64,000 nt of DNA from the NCBI RefSeq assembly GCF_001438805.1, contig NZ_JQCF01000006.1, positions 1 through 64,000 of the forward strand, in the 5' to 3' direction. Source of the stretch: Companilactobacillus kimchiensis. GTDB taxonomy: Bacteria > Bacillota > Bacilli > Lactobacillales > Lactobacillaceae. A model generated the notes under the pieces. The model saw only the letters and a program-made list of their open reading frames with translations, ran no database searches and was not told the DNA's origin. Position 1 is the first letter of the stretch. Each line of letters begins with the position of its first letter. A program made the translations under genes and the position numbers. Positions 45,369 through 53,155 of this stretch are shown piece after piece.

Positions 45369-46163
45369 ATGAAATTATCAACGACTGATATTGCTAATAT
45401 TAATTTACTAGGAGAATTCTGCGGACCACGGGATATTAAATCTTTGACTCAGACAGAGTTAAAGCAACAATTTGGTATCAAACAGGCCGACGTTTACGTC
45501 CTATTTGGTGGCAGCATTCTTTCTGGAGTTGATATTTTGGCACAAGCCATCCAGAACCATATTGCCAAAAAATACCTAATAGTTGGCGGCTATGGGCATA
45601 CCACGGCTACCCTTCAACAAACAGTTATCACTAAGTATCCTGATATCCCCGCTAAACAAATGCAGGAAGCCGAAATTTTTGCGGCATTACTCAAGAAACG
45701 TTTTAATTTACAACCTGATCTCTTAGAAACCAAATCAACTAATTGTGGTAATAACATTACTTACCTACTTGCTTTATTGAAGGAAAATAAAATTAACTTT
45801 ACTTCTATTATTCTGTCTCAAGATGCCACAATGCAGCGGCGAATGTCAGCTTGTTTAAGAAAATATGTCGGAACAGATGTTAAAGTAATTAATTACGCTA
45901 CTTATCAAACTGATTTAATCCAACATCAAGATGATTTAGAATTCATGCCGCCAGTTATAGATATGTGGTGTCCAGAACGTTACTTAACATTATTAATGGG
46001 GGAAATTCCTCGTTTAACTGATGATGAACACGGTTATGGACCTCTAGGAAAAAGATTTATTTCCCACATAGAAATCCCTCAAGACATCCTCAGAGCCTAT
46101 AAGGATTTACACGACAAATACCCAGATATCAACCGTCCCAGCAATTCTAAATATTCTTTTTAA
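45369..46163 (+). CDS. YdcF/DUF218 family protein
   Basis: This 264-residue protein has the ElyC/SanA/YdcF fold: a Rossmann-like core with YVLFGGSILSGVDILAQAI (about 40-58), GGYGHTT and the ETKSTNCGNNITY segment (about 123-135). No signal peptide or membrane helix is seen, so it is probably a soluble, long YdcF-type form. E. coli YdcF binds SAM; function is otherwise unknown. The ATG at 45369 behind GGAGGGG is chosen over an upstream in-frame start. Confidence 0.8.
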   Translation: MKLSTTDIANINLLGEFCGPRDIKSLTQTELKQQFGIKQADVYVLFGGSILSGVDILAQAIQNHIAKKYLIVGGYGHTTATLQQTVITKYPDIPAKQMQEAEIFAALLKKRFNLQPDLLETKSTNCGNNITYLLALLKENKINFTSIILSQDATMQRRMSACLRKYVGTDVKVINYATYQTDLIQHQDDLEFMPPVIDMWCPERYLTLLMGEIPRLTDDEHGYGPLGKRFISHIEIPQDILRAYKDLHDKYPDINRPSNSKYSF

Positions 46164-46184
46164 AAAACTTTGAACTTTTCCCTT

Positions 46185-46200
46185 GCTATGAAACGGGTTC
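46185..46200 (+). promoter_or_regulatory. Shared upstream block GCTATGAAACGGGTTC (copy 2)
   Basis: The second copy of the block at 45242-45257, here 90 bp before the next plus-strand gene. A GTAGAGA string follows both copies at different distances. Confidence 0.4.
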
Positions 46201-46289
46201 GATAGAATATCATACTTTGTGTAGAGAAGTTAAGACATGTCGAATTACTTCGTTGAATTACAGAAAATAATGCAAGGGAGATCACTATT

Positions 46290-46739
46290 ATGTTTAAAAT
46301 TTTTAGAAAGAACCACACAACCGCAAATATCGAATTAAAGGATAACAACCAACTAAGTGCTTTAAAATTAGCCGCTCAAAAAGCTGCCGATGAATTCAAT
46401 ATTGATGAACAAAGCGTTCAAAGCAGTATTTTTGCTAGTGCTGCTCAGGGTAATGATATTATTGAGAACCGTGCTGTCTTCATGTTTGCTACTAGTGACA
46501 AGAAGAGCCGTGCTCACACAATGTTATTAACCTTCAAGACACCTGTTGCTTGGGGAAACGACAAGGTTCCTGTTGATTACTTGATCATCGGTTTATTCCC
46601 AGATGGCGCCTCACAAGATGATGTTGATGCTATGACTGATAAAGTTACAACTGGTCTACATGAAAAAGCTGATCAATTGGACGACATCAAATTCACTGAC
46701 AACGCTCTAAATAAATTAAACCAATCATTTACTGACTAA
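46290..46739 (+). CDS. Uncharacterised protein, possible PTS EIIA-like fold
   Basis: I do not recognise this 149-residue cytoplasmic protein with confidence. The pattern of LLTFKTPVAWGNDKVPVDYL followed by IIGLFPDGA resembles the core strands of type 2 PTS EIIA domains (where P-V-x-W-x-x-x-x-V is common). The active-site His-containing loop is not evident: FMFATSDKKSRAH stands in its place. If related, it would be a non-phosphorylatable form. GGGAG lies upstream; it is encoded alone and ends at a strong terminator. Confidence 0.45.
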   Translation: MFKIFRKNHTTANIELKDNNQLSALKLAAQKAADEFNIDEQSVQSSIFASAAQGNDIIENRAVFMFATSDKKSRAHTMLLTFKTPVAWGNDKVPVDYLIIGLFPDGASQDDVDAMTDKVTTGLHEKADQLDDIKFTDNALNKLNQSFTD

Positions 46740-46746
46740 TATTCTC

Positions 46747-46792
46747 ACCAAAAGCCATCAATTCAATATGAATTGATGGCTTTTGGTATTTC
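46747..46792 (+). terminator. Strong terminator after the EIIA-like gene
   Basis: A perfect 19-bp stem (46747-46765 with 46769-46787) with loop ATA, followed by a short T-rich run. Confidence 0.85.
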
Positions 46793-46881
46793 CTTAATTT
46801 AGGATATTCAAACCTTGGAATCAGTATTATAATATATATTATTAAATAATTATTATTCATTAAATACCAAGGGGAAATTCA

Positions 46882-48351
46882 ATGAAAAAATGTCCTAAAT
46901 GTGAACATCAGAACCCTGATGATTCAAGTTTTTGTGAAAAATGCGGTCACAGTCTAGCTGATGTCAAACATGAAGACATCACGAAAAATGATCAACAAAA
47001 GTGTCCTAAATGTGGTCACAAAAATATTCCAGGTGCTAAATTTTGTGAACATTGTAGTTTCAAATTAGATACTAAACCCGCGATAGTAGAAACTAAGTCC
47101 GAACAAAAACCTGACCCTTATCAATGCCCCAAATGCGGTCACAAGAATCCACAAGGCTCTACTTTTTGTGAAAGTTGTGGACAAAAATTAGCTGACACAA
47201 AAAAGACAACTCAAAACAATTCTAATAAAACCATTCCTGAACCACGTAAACCAATCGTTCAAAAAACACCGGAAACATCTAAACCTTTGAAACCTAAGAC
47301 TGATACATCTGAATCTAAGATCAATTCAGATGTTAAAAAAGCACCAAAAATAACTTCCAAGCCAAAACAATCTAACCGAACTAATTTATTTATTATCGAT
47401 ATTGTTGTCCTTGTGCTTATCATCGGTGGAGGTAGTTATCTTGCTTTACATCGGAATAATCAAGAAGAAGCAGACAATTCCACTAACGTCCAAAAAACAA
47501 CACCCAAAACAACTAAGACTAATGTTGATTCCGATAATACTGATACTGATTCAGTCTCAGCAAACGAAATCCATAGTATTTTAGCTGATAATTTAGGATC
47601 ATTAGCCGGTACTAACGGCGCCTACTATTACAACTTAAATGACCACGTCAGTTCTGGAATGTCAGAGAACACTAAGATTCGAGCTGCCAGTGACATTAAA
47701 CTTTTCATCATGGCCGTAGCTTTTCAAAAAATTGATGATGGTGATCTATCGTTATCCGACCGTTATACATTAACTGACGACGACAAGGTTGGTGGAACAG
47801 GTATTGTTCAATCAATGCAATCTGGAACTTCCCTTACGTACAAAGATTTGATCAATTACATGATTACTCAAAGTGATAACACCGCTGCTAACATCATTAC
47901 TGATAAGGTTGGTGGTTTGAGTGCTGTTAATGAGGAAATCACTAAATTAGATTTAAATCATACCGATATGCAACGTAAATTAATGGATCAAGACGCTTTA
48001 GATGAAGGCCGTGATAATTACTCTACAGCCAAAGATCTGGGAACATTTTTAACCAAACTATATCAGCATAATGTTGTTTCTAAAAAATATGATAACCAGA
48101 TGCTAGATATTATGGCAAATGACAGTAACCACACTAAATTGCCATCACGCATCAATACTGATGTTGTAACGGTATATAACAAAACCGGTGAATACGATAA
48201 ATATGGTGTTCAAAATGATGCTGCTATCTTTAAACGTGGTAAAAAAGCTTTTGTAATTGTCGTTATGTCTGAAAATGGCAAAACAGACGATCAAAAAGAT
48301 GCTATGGGTGATTTAGGTGCAGCTTTAGCTAAAAAAGTTTTTGATAATTAA
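46882..48351 (+). CDS. Triple zinc-ribbon / membrane / serine beta-lactamase-like protein
   Basis: The 489-residue protein starts with three CxxC...CxxC zinc ribbons (Cys 4, 7, 18, 21; 41, 44, 55, 58; 82, 85, 96, 99), then a basic Lys/Pro/Thr linker, one membrane helix (about 169-189) and an acidic Thr/Asp stretch. The extracellular domain (about 225-489) has all three serine beta-lactamase/PBP motifs: S270-x-x-K273, SDN (331-333) and KTG (434-436). A cytoplasmic zinc module is thus joined to an outside serine hydrolase fold. The substrate is unknown and resistance is not implied. It is a single gene. Confidence 0.87.
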   Translation: MKKCPKCEHQNPDDSSFCEKCGHSLADVKHEDITKNDQQKCPKCGHKNIPGAKFCEHCSFKLDTKPAIVETKSEQKPDPYQCPKCGHKNPQGSTFCESCGQKLADTKKTTQNNSNKTIPEPRKPIVQKTPETSKPLKPKTDTSESKINSDVKKAPKITSKPKQSNRTNLFIIDIVVLVLIIGGGSYLALHRNNQEEADNSTNVQKTTPKTTKTNVDSDNTDTDSVSANEIHSILADNLGSLAGTNGAYYYNLNDHVSSGMSENTKIRAASDIKLFIMAVAFQKIDDGDLSLSDRYTLTDDDKVGGTGIVQSMQSGTSLTYKDLINYMITQSDNTAANIITDKVGGLSAVNEEITKLDLNHTDMQRKLMDQDALDEGRDNYSTAKDLGTFLTKLYQHNVVSKKYDNQMLDIMANDSNHTKLPSRINTDVVTVYNKTGEYDKYGVQNDAAIFKRGKKAFVIVVMSENGKTDDQKDAMGDLGAALAKKVFDN

Positions 48352-48379
48352 AGTTTGATGGAGCGAACACTCTGTAACG

Positions 48380-48423
48380 AATAGCAAAAAAAGTCTCACT
48401 TATTGTGAGACTTTTTTGCTATT
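48380..48423. terminator. Bidirectional terminator
   Basis: AATAGCAAAAAAAGTCTCAC pairs with GTGAGACTTTTTTGCTATT (one bulge). It overlaps the end of the DUF3021 gene and serves both convergent units. Confidence 0.9.
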
Positions 48424-48816
48424 CAATTCGCTTGCTAGTTTACCATTCTGATATCTACTCCAGAAGTAAAAGATCACAATATGCAACACGACAGTCAACG
48501 TTAGAATCATCCACCAATAGGGCATTATAATTCCGAAAAGATCTCTTGAAAAAGTATAAATCGCTAAAATTCCAGCAAAAAAATTGACCAATGAAGTCAC
48601 AGTAATATTAACTAGTGCGGTCCAAGTTCCATAATTCCAAATATACGTATACATCACACTGAATAGCCCTCCTGTCATCATCGCAATTCTAATAATTCTC
48701 CAAAAATAATTTAATTCGATTTTCTGCGTTCCAAAAGTCAAACTGATTAAAATCATCAACCAGATTATCGTTAAAAAACTTCCTTGAATAAATCGGTTCT
48801 TAAACTCTCTTATCAT
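48400..48816 (-). CDS. DUF3021 membrane protein
   Basis: A 138-residue protein with four predicted helices. DUF3021 proteins are encoded beside LytTR regulators and are thought to hold them at the membrane or inhibit them. Its start overlaps the stop of the LytTR gene (TAATG), so the two are made in step. The last residues are basic (LASELNSKKVSQ). Confidence 0.86.
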   Translation of the reverse strand: MIREFKNRFIQGSFLTIIWLMILISLTFGTQKIELNYFWRIIRIAMMTGGLFSVMYTYIWNYGTWTALVNITVTSLVNFFAGILAIYTFSRDLFGIIMPYWWMILTLTVVLHIVIFYFWSRYQNGKLASELNSKKVSQ

Positions 48817-49241
48817 TATAATATCTCCCGAATTTGTTTTGCATAATGACGACTGACCACAAAAATTTGGTCATCATTAGTTTGAACTTCCAAACGAGCA
48901 TATTTACCACTTTTAAAGCTCTGAACCTCATTTAAATTCAAAATCAATGAATTATTAATACGAAAGATCTTCTCTCCTGCTAAATATTCCAAATCTTTCA
49001 AACGTCCTCGGACATAGTAAATTCTATTATCAATCGTATAGATTTTTGACAAATTATCCATGGCTTCAATTAACAAAATTTGTTGATGATCTAAGTTTAA
49101 ATGACGCTGATTCTTCGGATCAATTACTTCTAGTTGTTGCTTACTAGTAATATTGATTTTTAAATTTTGGTTACTGGGATGAAGCTGCACACGGATCTCA
49201 TTTTTAGCATAATTGGTATCCCATAAATAGTTAATTTTCAT
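48816..49241 (-). CDS. LytTR DNA-binding regulator (stand-alone type)
   Basis: A 141-residue protein with a short N-terminal region and a LytTR domain (about 45-141): ILLIEAMDNLSKIYT, YYVRGRLKDLEYL, FRINNSLILNLNEVQSF and a C-terminal VVSRHYAKQIREIL. There is no receiver domain, so it is not a two-component response regulator. With DUF3021 it forms the LytTR-membrane-inhibitor pair common in Firmicutes, usually autoregulated. Confidence 0.88.
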   Translation of the reverse strand: MKINYLWDTNYAKNEIRVQLHPSNQNLKINITSKQQLEVIDPKNQRHLNLDHQQILLIEAMDNLSKIYTIDNRIYYVRGRLKDLEYLAGEKIFRINNSLILNLNEVQSFKSGKYARLEVQTNDDQIFVVSRHYAKQIREIL

Positions 49242-49568
49242 TGGTTGCCCCCTTCGCTAACTAATTTATCATCATTCATTTTTAGGCGCTATTAATTTTC
49301 AATATCTTGCAAAATTTACCAGTTTGTTTCAACTCGACTGGCTTAATAGTTGAAATATATTTTTTGTTTAAGAAAAAGCTTGGCAGCTCCAAAGTTTATT
49401 AATTAGGTATGTAATCTTTCGTAAAATATTATACGTATAATTATTCAACATAATTACTCTTTCAACAATTAACCCATTACGTTACTTGTTTCAAATTTTT
49501 TCTTGTGCTATCATACATTCAAGCAAAATAAATGACGACAGTGAGCGTCAATTTTGGAGGAAAAGAAA
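49242..49568. other. Divergent intergenic region, LytTR/MFS
   Basis: This 327-bp region has no gene. It holds a perfect 14-bp palindrome ATTATACGTATAAT (49428-49441), an imperfect TGACG/CGTCA hairpin (about 49532-49549) just before the MFS ribosome binding site, and AT-rich sequence in which both promoters must lie. LytTR direct repeats were not convincingly seen. Confidence 0.5.
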
Positions 49569-50780
49569 ATGAAAATAGTAACAAAATCGAACCAGCTGGA
49601 TAGCTACCAAGCTAAAGTGGTTGCTTCCACAGCTTCAGGATTTGGATTGGAAAATATGGACGTCATGTTTTTATCATTCGCCCTTTCATCCATCATCGCT
49701 GAATTGCATTTAAGTGGAACGCAAGCAGGTCTTATCTCGACCATCACAAATATTGGTATGTTATTAGGTGGTATTTTTTTTGGAATTTTAGCCGATAAAA
49801 TTGGTCGTATCAAAACTTTTAGTCACACGATCTTCATCTTTGCTTTCGCAACTGCAGCAATGTTTTTCGCTCACAGTTTAACAGCTATCTATATCTGTCG
49901 TTTTATCGCCGGTATTGGTGCTGGTGGTGAATACGGAATCGGTATGACCGTTCTAGCCGAAAGCTTTTCAAAAGAAAAACTTGGTCGGGTTTCATCATGG
50001 GTCGGAATGGCTGGACAAATTGGTGCTATTTTTGCAGCTCTATTAGCAGCTTTGATCTTACCAACACTTGGTTGGCATGCCCTCTTCTTATTCGGTGTTA
50101 TCCCCGTAATCATTACTTTCTTTGTCAGAAGACATCTTAGAGAAAGCACTAGTTTCACTAACTCCTCCAAAAAGAAACACGGTAATATCAAGCAATTATT
50201 CGCAACACCCAAGATTGCCTATCAAACTATCGCTTTAATGGTCATGGCAGTTGTTCAAATCGCTGGTTACTTCGGTTTGATGAATTGGCTTCCAACTATT
50301 ATGCAAAAGCAACTCAACTTAACTGTTGGTGCTTCAACTTGGATGATTGCCACAATTCTAGGTATGTGTGCTGGAATGTTAACTTTCGGTTGGATTCTCG
50401 ATAACTTAGGACCTCGTCTAGCTTTCGGGATTTTCCTAACTGCTTCAGCAATTGGCGTGTATATTCTAACTTTACCAAGCAACGTCTGGTCATTAATTAT
50501 CGTTGGTGCGGTCGTTGGCTACTTCTCTAACGGAATGTTCGCCGGTTATGGTGCCATCGTTAGTCGTTTGTATCCAACCGAGGTTAGAGCTACTGCTAAC
50601 AATGTCATCATGAATGTTGGTCGTTGTATCGGTGGATTCTCCAGTTTGGCAATTGGCTATCTTCTTGATAACTACAACATCATGACCGTTATGGTCTTCA
50701 TTTCAACACTCTATATCATTAGTTTGTTAGTTATGTTGACTATTACTAATCTCAAAGCTGAAAACTATAAAAAAATCTAA
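49569..50780 (+). CDS. MFS transporter, sugar/aromatic-acid type
   Basis: A 403-residue, 12-helix permease. The loop 2-3 motif FGILADKIGRIKTF and the helix 4-5 segment FIAGIGAGGEYGIGMTVLAES match the AAHS/metabolite:H+ symporter groups rather than drug exporters; the repeat motif LYPTEVRATANNVIMN in loop 8-9 is also typical. The substrate is unknown; an organic acid is likely. The ATG at 49569 behind GGAGG is chosen. It is followed by a terminator. Confidence 0.86.
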   Translation: MKIVTKSNQLDSYQAKVVASTASGFGLENMDVMFLSFALSSIIAELHLSGTQAGLISTITNIGMLLGGIFFGILADKIGRIKTFSHTIFIFAFATAAMFFAHSLTAIYICRFIAGIGAGGEYGIGMTVLAESFSKEKLGRVSSWVGMAGQIGAIFAALLAALILPTLGWHALFLFGVIPVIITFFVRRHLRESTSFTNSSKKKHGNIKQLFATPKIAYQTIALMVMAVVQIAGYFGLMNWLPTIMQKQLNLTVGASTWMIATILGMCAGMLTFGWILDNLGPRLAFGIFLTASAIGVYILTLPSNVWSLIIVGAVVGYFSNGMFAGYGAIVSRLYPTEVRATANNVIMNVGRCIGGFSSLAIGYLLDNYNIMTVMVFISTLYIISLLVMLTITNLKAENYKKI

Positions 50781-50786
50781 CTACTC

Positions 50787-50826
50787 AAAATAGACCGTAA
50801 TTTCCTTACGATCTATTTATTTTTAA
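50787..50826 (+). terminator. Terminator of the MFS gene
   Basis: AAATAGACCGTAA pairs with TTACGATCTATTT (one G-T/mismatch), followed by a T-rich tail. Confidence 0.85.
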
Positions 50827-50829
50827 TAT

Positions 50830-50861
50830 ATAGTGGACAAAGTCCACTATAATGCTATAAT
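50830..50861 (+). promoter_or_regulatory. Promoter and operator of the MarR-GNAT operon
   Basis: A 9-bp dyad ATAGTGGAC-AAA-GTCCACTAT (50830-50850) covers a -35 box TGGACA (50834-50839); TATAAT (50856-50861) follows after 16 bases. The overlap of dyad and -35 suggests self-repression by the MarR protein. Confidence 0.65.
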
Positions 50862-50890
50862 TATTTCCATTAACTTAGGAGATGGATCAT

Positions 50891-51325
50891 TTGTTAAATC
50901 AATCAGAGATATCCTCAATTCGTAATTTTAACCGCAGTTATACCAAACTATTAGGCATTCTCAATAAACGAGTGCTCAACACACCTCTTACTTGGACTGA
51001 AGGTCGGGTACTATTGGAAATATCCTTTAATCACGATAAAACTCCCATCGAAGTTGCTAATAATCTCGAACTAGACAAAAGTTATACTAGTCGGATTCTC
51101 AAACGTTTCGAAAAAAACGGTCTGATCAACAAATCACCGTCGGCCAAAGATTCTCGTTCAGTGGAATTAAATTTAACCACTGCTGGAACAGAATTAGCTC
51201 AAGAGCTAGACGATCGTTCTGACCAACAGATCAAGGATTTATTGATCGACCTTTCAGAACAAGAGCAAAAAGAATTTTTCCAAGCCATGACAACCTTAAA
51301 CAATTTACTCTTTACCAGAAAGTAG
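50891..51325 (+). CDS. MarR family transcriptional regulator
   Basis: A 144-residue winged-helix regulator; recognition region NLELDKSYTSRILKRFEKNG and wing SAKDSRSVELNLTTAG. The TTG at 50891 is preferred as start, because the ATG 9 bp upstream directly abuts the AGGAG site and could not be used efficiently. It is co-transcribed with a GNAT acetyltransferase, a pairing also seen fused in one polypeptide in other bacteria. A dyad overlaps its promoter. Confidence 0.88.
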   Translation: MLNQSEISSIRNFNRSYTKLLGILNKRVLNTPLTWTEGRVLLEISFNHDKTPIEVANNLELDKSYTSRILKRFEKNGLINKSPSAKDSRSVELNLTTAGTELAQELDDRSDQQIKDLLIDLSEQEQKEFFQAMTTLNNLLFTRK

Positions 51326-51333
51326 GCCCAATT

Positions 51334-51768
51334 ATGTGGGAAACAAAACAATTTTCAGAACTAACAACTAAAGAACTTTTCGAAATTTTATATTTAAGAA
51401 CCAAAATATTTGTTGTTGATCAAAAACGAATTTATCAAGAAGTCGATAAACATGATCTCGAATCAATTCACGTTTTTAAAATGATTGATGGTAAAATCGC
51501 TGCTTATGCTCGTATCTTCAATCAGAATGGCAATGTTACCTTTGGCCGAGTCGTGACTGATTCCAAATATCGTGGACAAGGTTTGGGCAAAGAATTGATG
51601 GAACATGTTTTGGCAGTTATTAAAACTGATTTTGCCAAAAAAGAAATTGAAATTGAAGCTCAAGTTCAGGTCCAGGATTTTTATAAAAAATTCAACTTTA
51701 AAACTGAGGGTGAAACATTCCTATTCAATCACACCCCACATATTAAAATGACTCATCCTGAGTTCTAA
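51334..51768 (+). CDS. GNAT family N-acetyltransferase, ElaA-like
   Basis: A 144-residue single-domain acetyltransferase. The N-terminus (LFEILYLRTKIFVVDQKRIY) is ElaA-like, and the acetyl-CoA loop is RGQGLGKELMEHVL (about 84-97). The substrate is unknown. It starts 8 bp after the MarR gene with a weak ribosome binding site, implying coupling. Its end overlaps the end of the broken NUDIX gene by 4 bp, on the opposite strand. Confidence 0.88.
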   Translation: MWETKQFSELTTKELFEILYLRTKIFVVDQKRIYQEVDKHDLESIHVFKMIDGKIAAYARIFNQNGNVTFGRVVTDSKYRGQGLGKELMEHVLAVIKTDFAKKEIEIEAQVQVQDFYKKFNFKTEGETFLFNHTPHIKMTHPEF

Positions 51769-52253
51769 TTTAAAACATCCCACTTATCATATTTTTGATC
51801 AATAATTTTAAACTCATTTGTTAACAAATACTCTTTAGCCTTCAAAACTAAAGGTGAACTATTTGATAAATTCAAATCTTCAGGTTCCACCCAAAGAGAA
51901 CCCTTTGAATCTTGACCGATAAACTGATTAACATGCTCAAACGCCTCACCTGAAAATTCTTCAATTTTATAAAAAGTACAAACATATTCATTCCACACAT
52001 AAAATTGATACCTCCAAGGGTATCGAAAACAAATCGTTCCTAACTATTGAAACTTGGTGATTCGAATTCCCGTTTCTTCTTTAACTTCACGAATAATGGT
52101 TTGACTCAATGGTTCCCCTTCATGAAGACTGCCACCAGGTAAATCAAAACGATTGATATACGGTCCACCATTTTTCTAATTACTAATAATTTACCGGACT
52201 GAGAAATAATTCCATACGCTCCAAATGCAAAATAAAATTTGGATTTACTCATA
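51765..52253 (-). pseudogene. NUDIX hydrolase, broken by a frameshift and an amber stop
   Basis: The reading starts at ATG 52253 behind AGGAGG (MSKSKFYFAFGAYGIISQ...LLVIRK). At an A5 run (52172-52176) the frame is lost; adding one A restores NGGPYINRFDLPGG and a full NUDIX box (GGSLHEGEPLSQ then REVKEETGI). A TAG at 52044-52046 then stops it, but the same frame continues through FRYPWRYQFYVWNEYVCTFYK to the natural end at 51765. Two independent defects point to a real pseudogene rather than one sequencing error. The distal 77-residue reading frame is its C-terminal remnant. Confidence 0.85.
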
Positions 52254-52285
52254 GTTATCGGCCTCCTATATCAAGATTATTGTAA

Positions 52286-52318
52286 ATAAAAACACCATTG
52301 TAAAATGATGTTTTTTTT
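52286..52318 (-). terminator. Terminator of the M50-like gene
   Basis: AAAAACACCATT pairs with AATGATGTTTTT (G-T pairs allowed), with T/A runs on both sides. It overlaps the stop codon of the M50-like gene. Confidence 0.75.
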
Positions 52319-53111
52319 ATATAAAATTAACAAAACCTAATATTTTGATTACTACCATCGACAACAAAATACTAATAATAGCATGGAACATAAACAGAAT
52401 TGAAAAAGCGGTGAAATAAATAGCCCCTGTGATAACTTGAATCCTAAAATTCACTACATAAAGTATTGAACCAAGAACAATCAAAACAACTACCCAAGGT
52501 AGAATACCTTTATTCACGGTCATAAAATCATTTCGACTGAGATCATATCCAGTACTGGCAATCATAATTGTTAAAATAATATAGACGATTATCATACCCC
52601 AAGAGGCATTCGCAAAACTAGATTTCAAATTACCCAATACTGAATCAAAAATCATACTGACTGATAAAGTTGTATTGATATTTAAACTTTGTGCTAACGA
52701 ACTGACACTAAATTGGGCATGTAATAGGTACTTTTGTAACAAATACAAGACCATTGAACAGAGATAATATGGTGCTAGTCCAATGAAAAAGTTTCCCAAC
52801 ATTTGATAAACGTTACGATCATTCCAACGGTGATCAACTGAACCTAATGATCCTGATTGGCGATAATTGGTATTCAACAATTGCACGTGAGTCACTTTAT
52901 GGCCAAACAGATAAGCAAATATCGCATGACCTAATTCATGAATGATAACACCTAATCCACCAACCACTAATTGACTATTATTTCCCAAATTGTTGACCAA
53001 AATGATTTTTGATAAATGTCCTAACCATGATGTTATTAAAGATGTCAGATATGGAACCAACGTAAAAACAGCTACAAAAGTTATTACAAAGCCAAAATAA
53101 CTATCCCACAA
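52317..53111 (-). CDS. M50-like membrane zinc metalloprotease
   Basis: A 264-residue protein with about seven membrane helices. HELGH (58-62) in IIHELGHAIFAYLFGHKV is the zinc motif of site-2 protease / M50 and related membrane families; a PDZ domain is absent. The TTG at 53111, eight bases after CGAGGAG, is preferred over the ATG 18 bp upstream, which has no site. Targets are unknown. It lies downstream of the AI-2E gene on the same strand, 44 bp away, and could be in the same transcript. Confidence 0.78.
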   Translation of the reverse strand: MWDSYFGFVITFVAVFTLVPYLTSLITSWLGHLSKIILVNNLGNNSQLVVGGLGVIIHELGHAIFAYLFGHKVTHVQLLNTNYRQSGSLGSVDHRWNDRNVYQMLGNFFIGLAPYYLCSMVLYLLQKYLLHAQFSVSSLAQSLNINTTLSVSMIFDSVLGNLKSSFANASWGMIIVYIILTIMIASTGYDLSRNDFMTVNKGILPWVVVLIVLGSILYVVNFRIQVITGAIYFTAFSILFMFHAIISILLSMVVIKILGFVNFI

Positions 53112-53155
53112 ATTAATCGCTCCTCGCATAATTTTGTCAATTATAACATTGAAAA

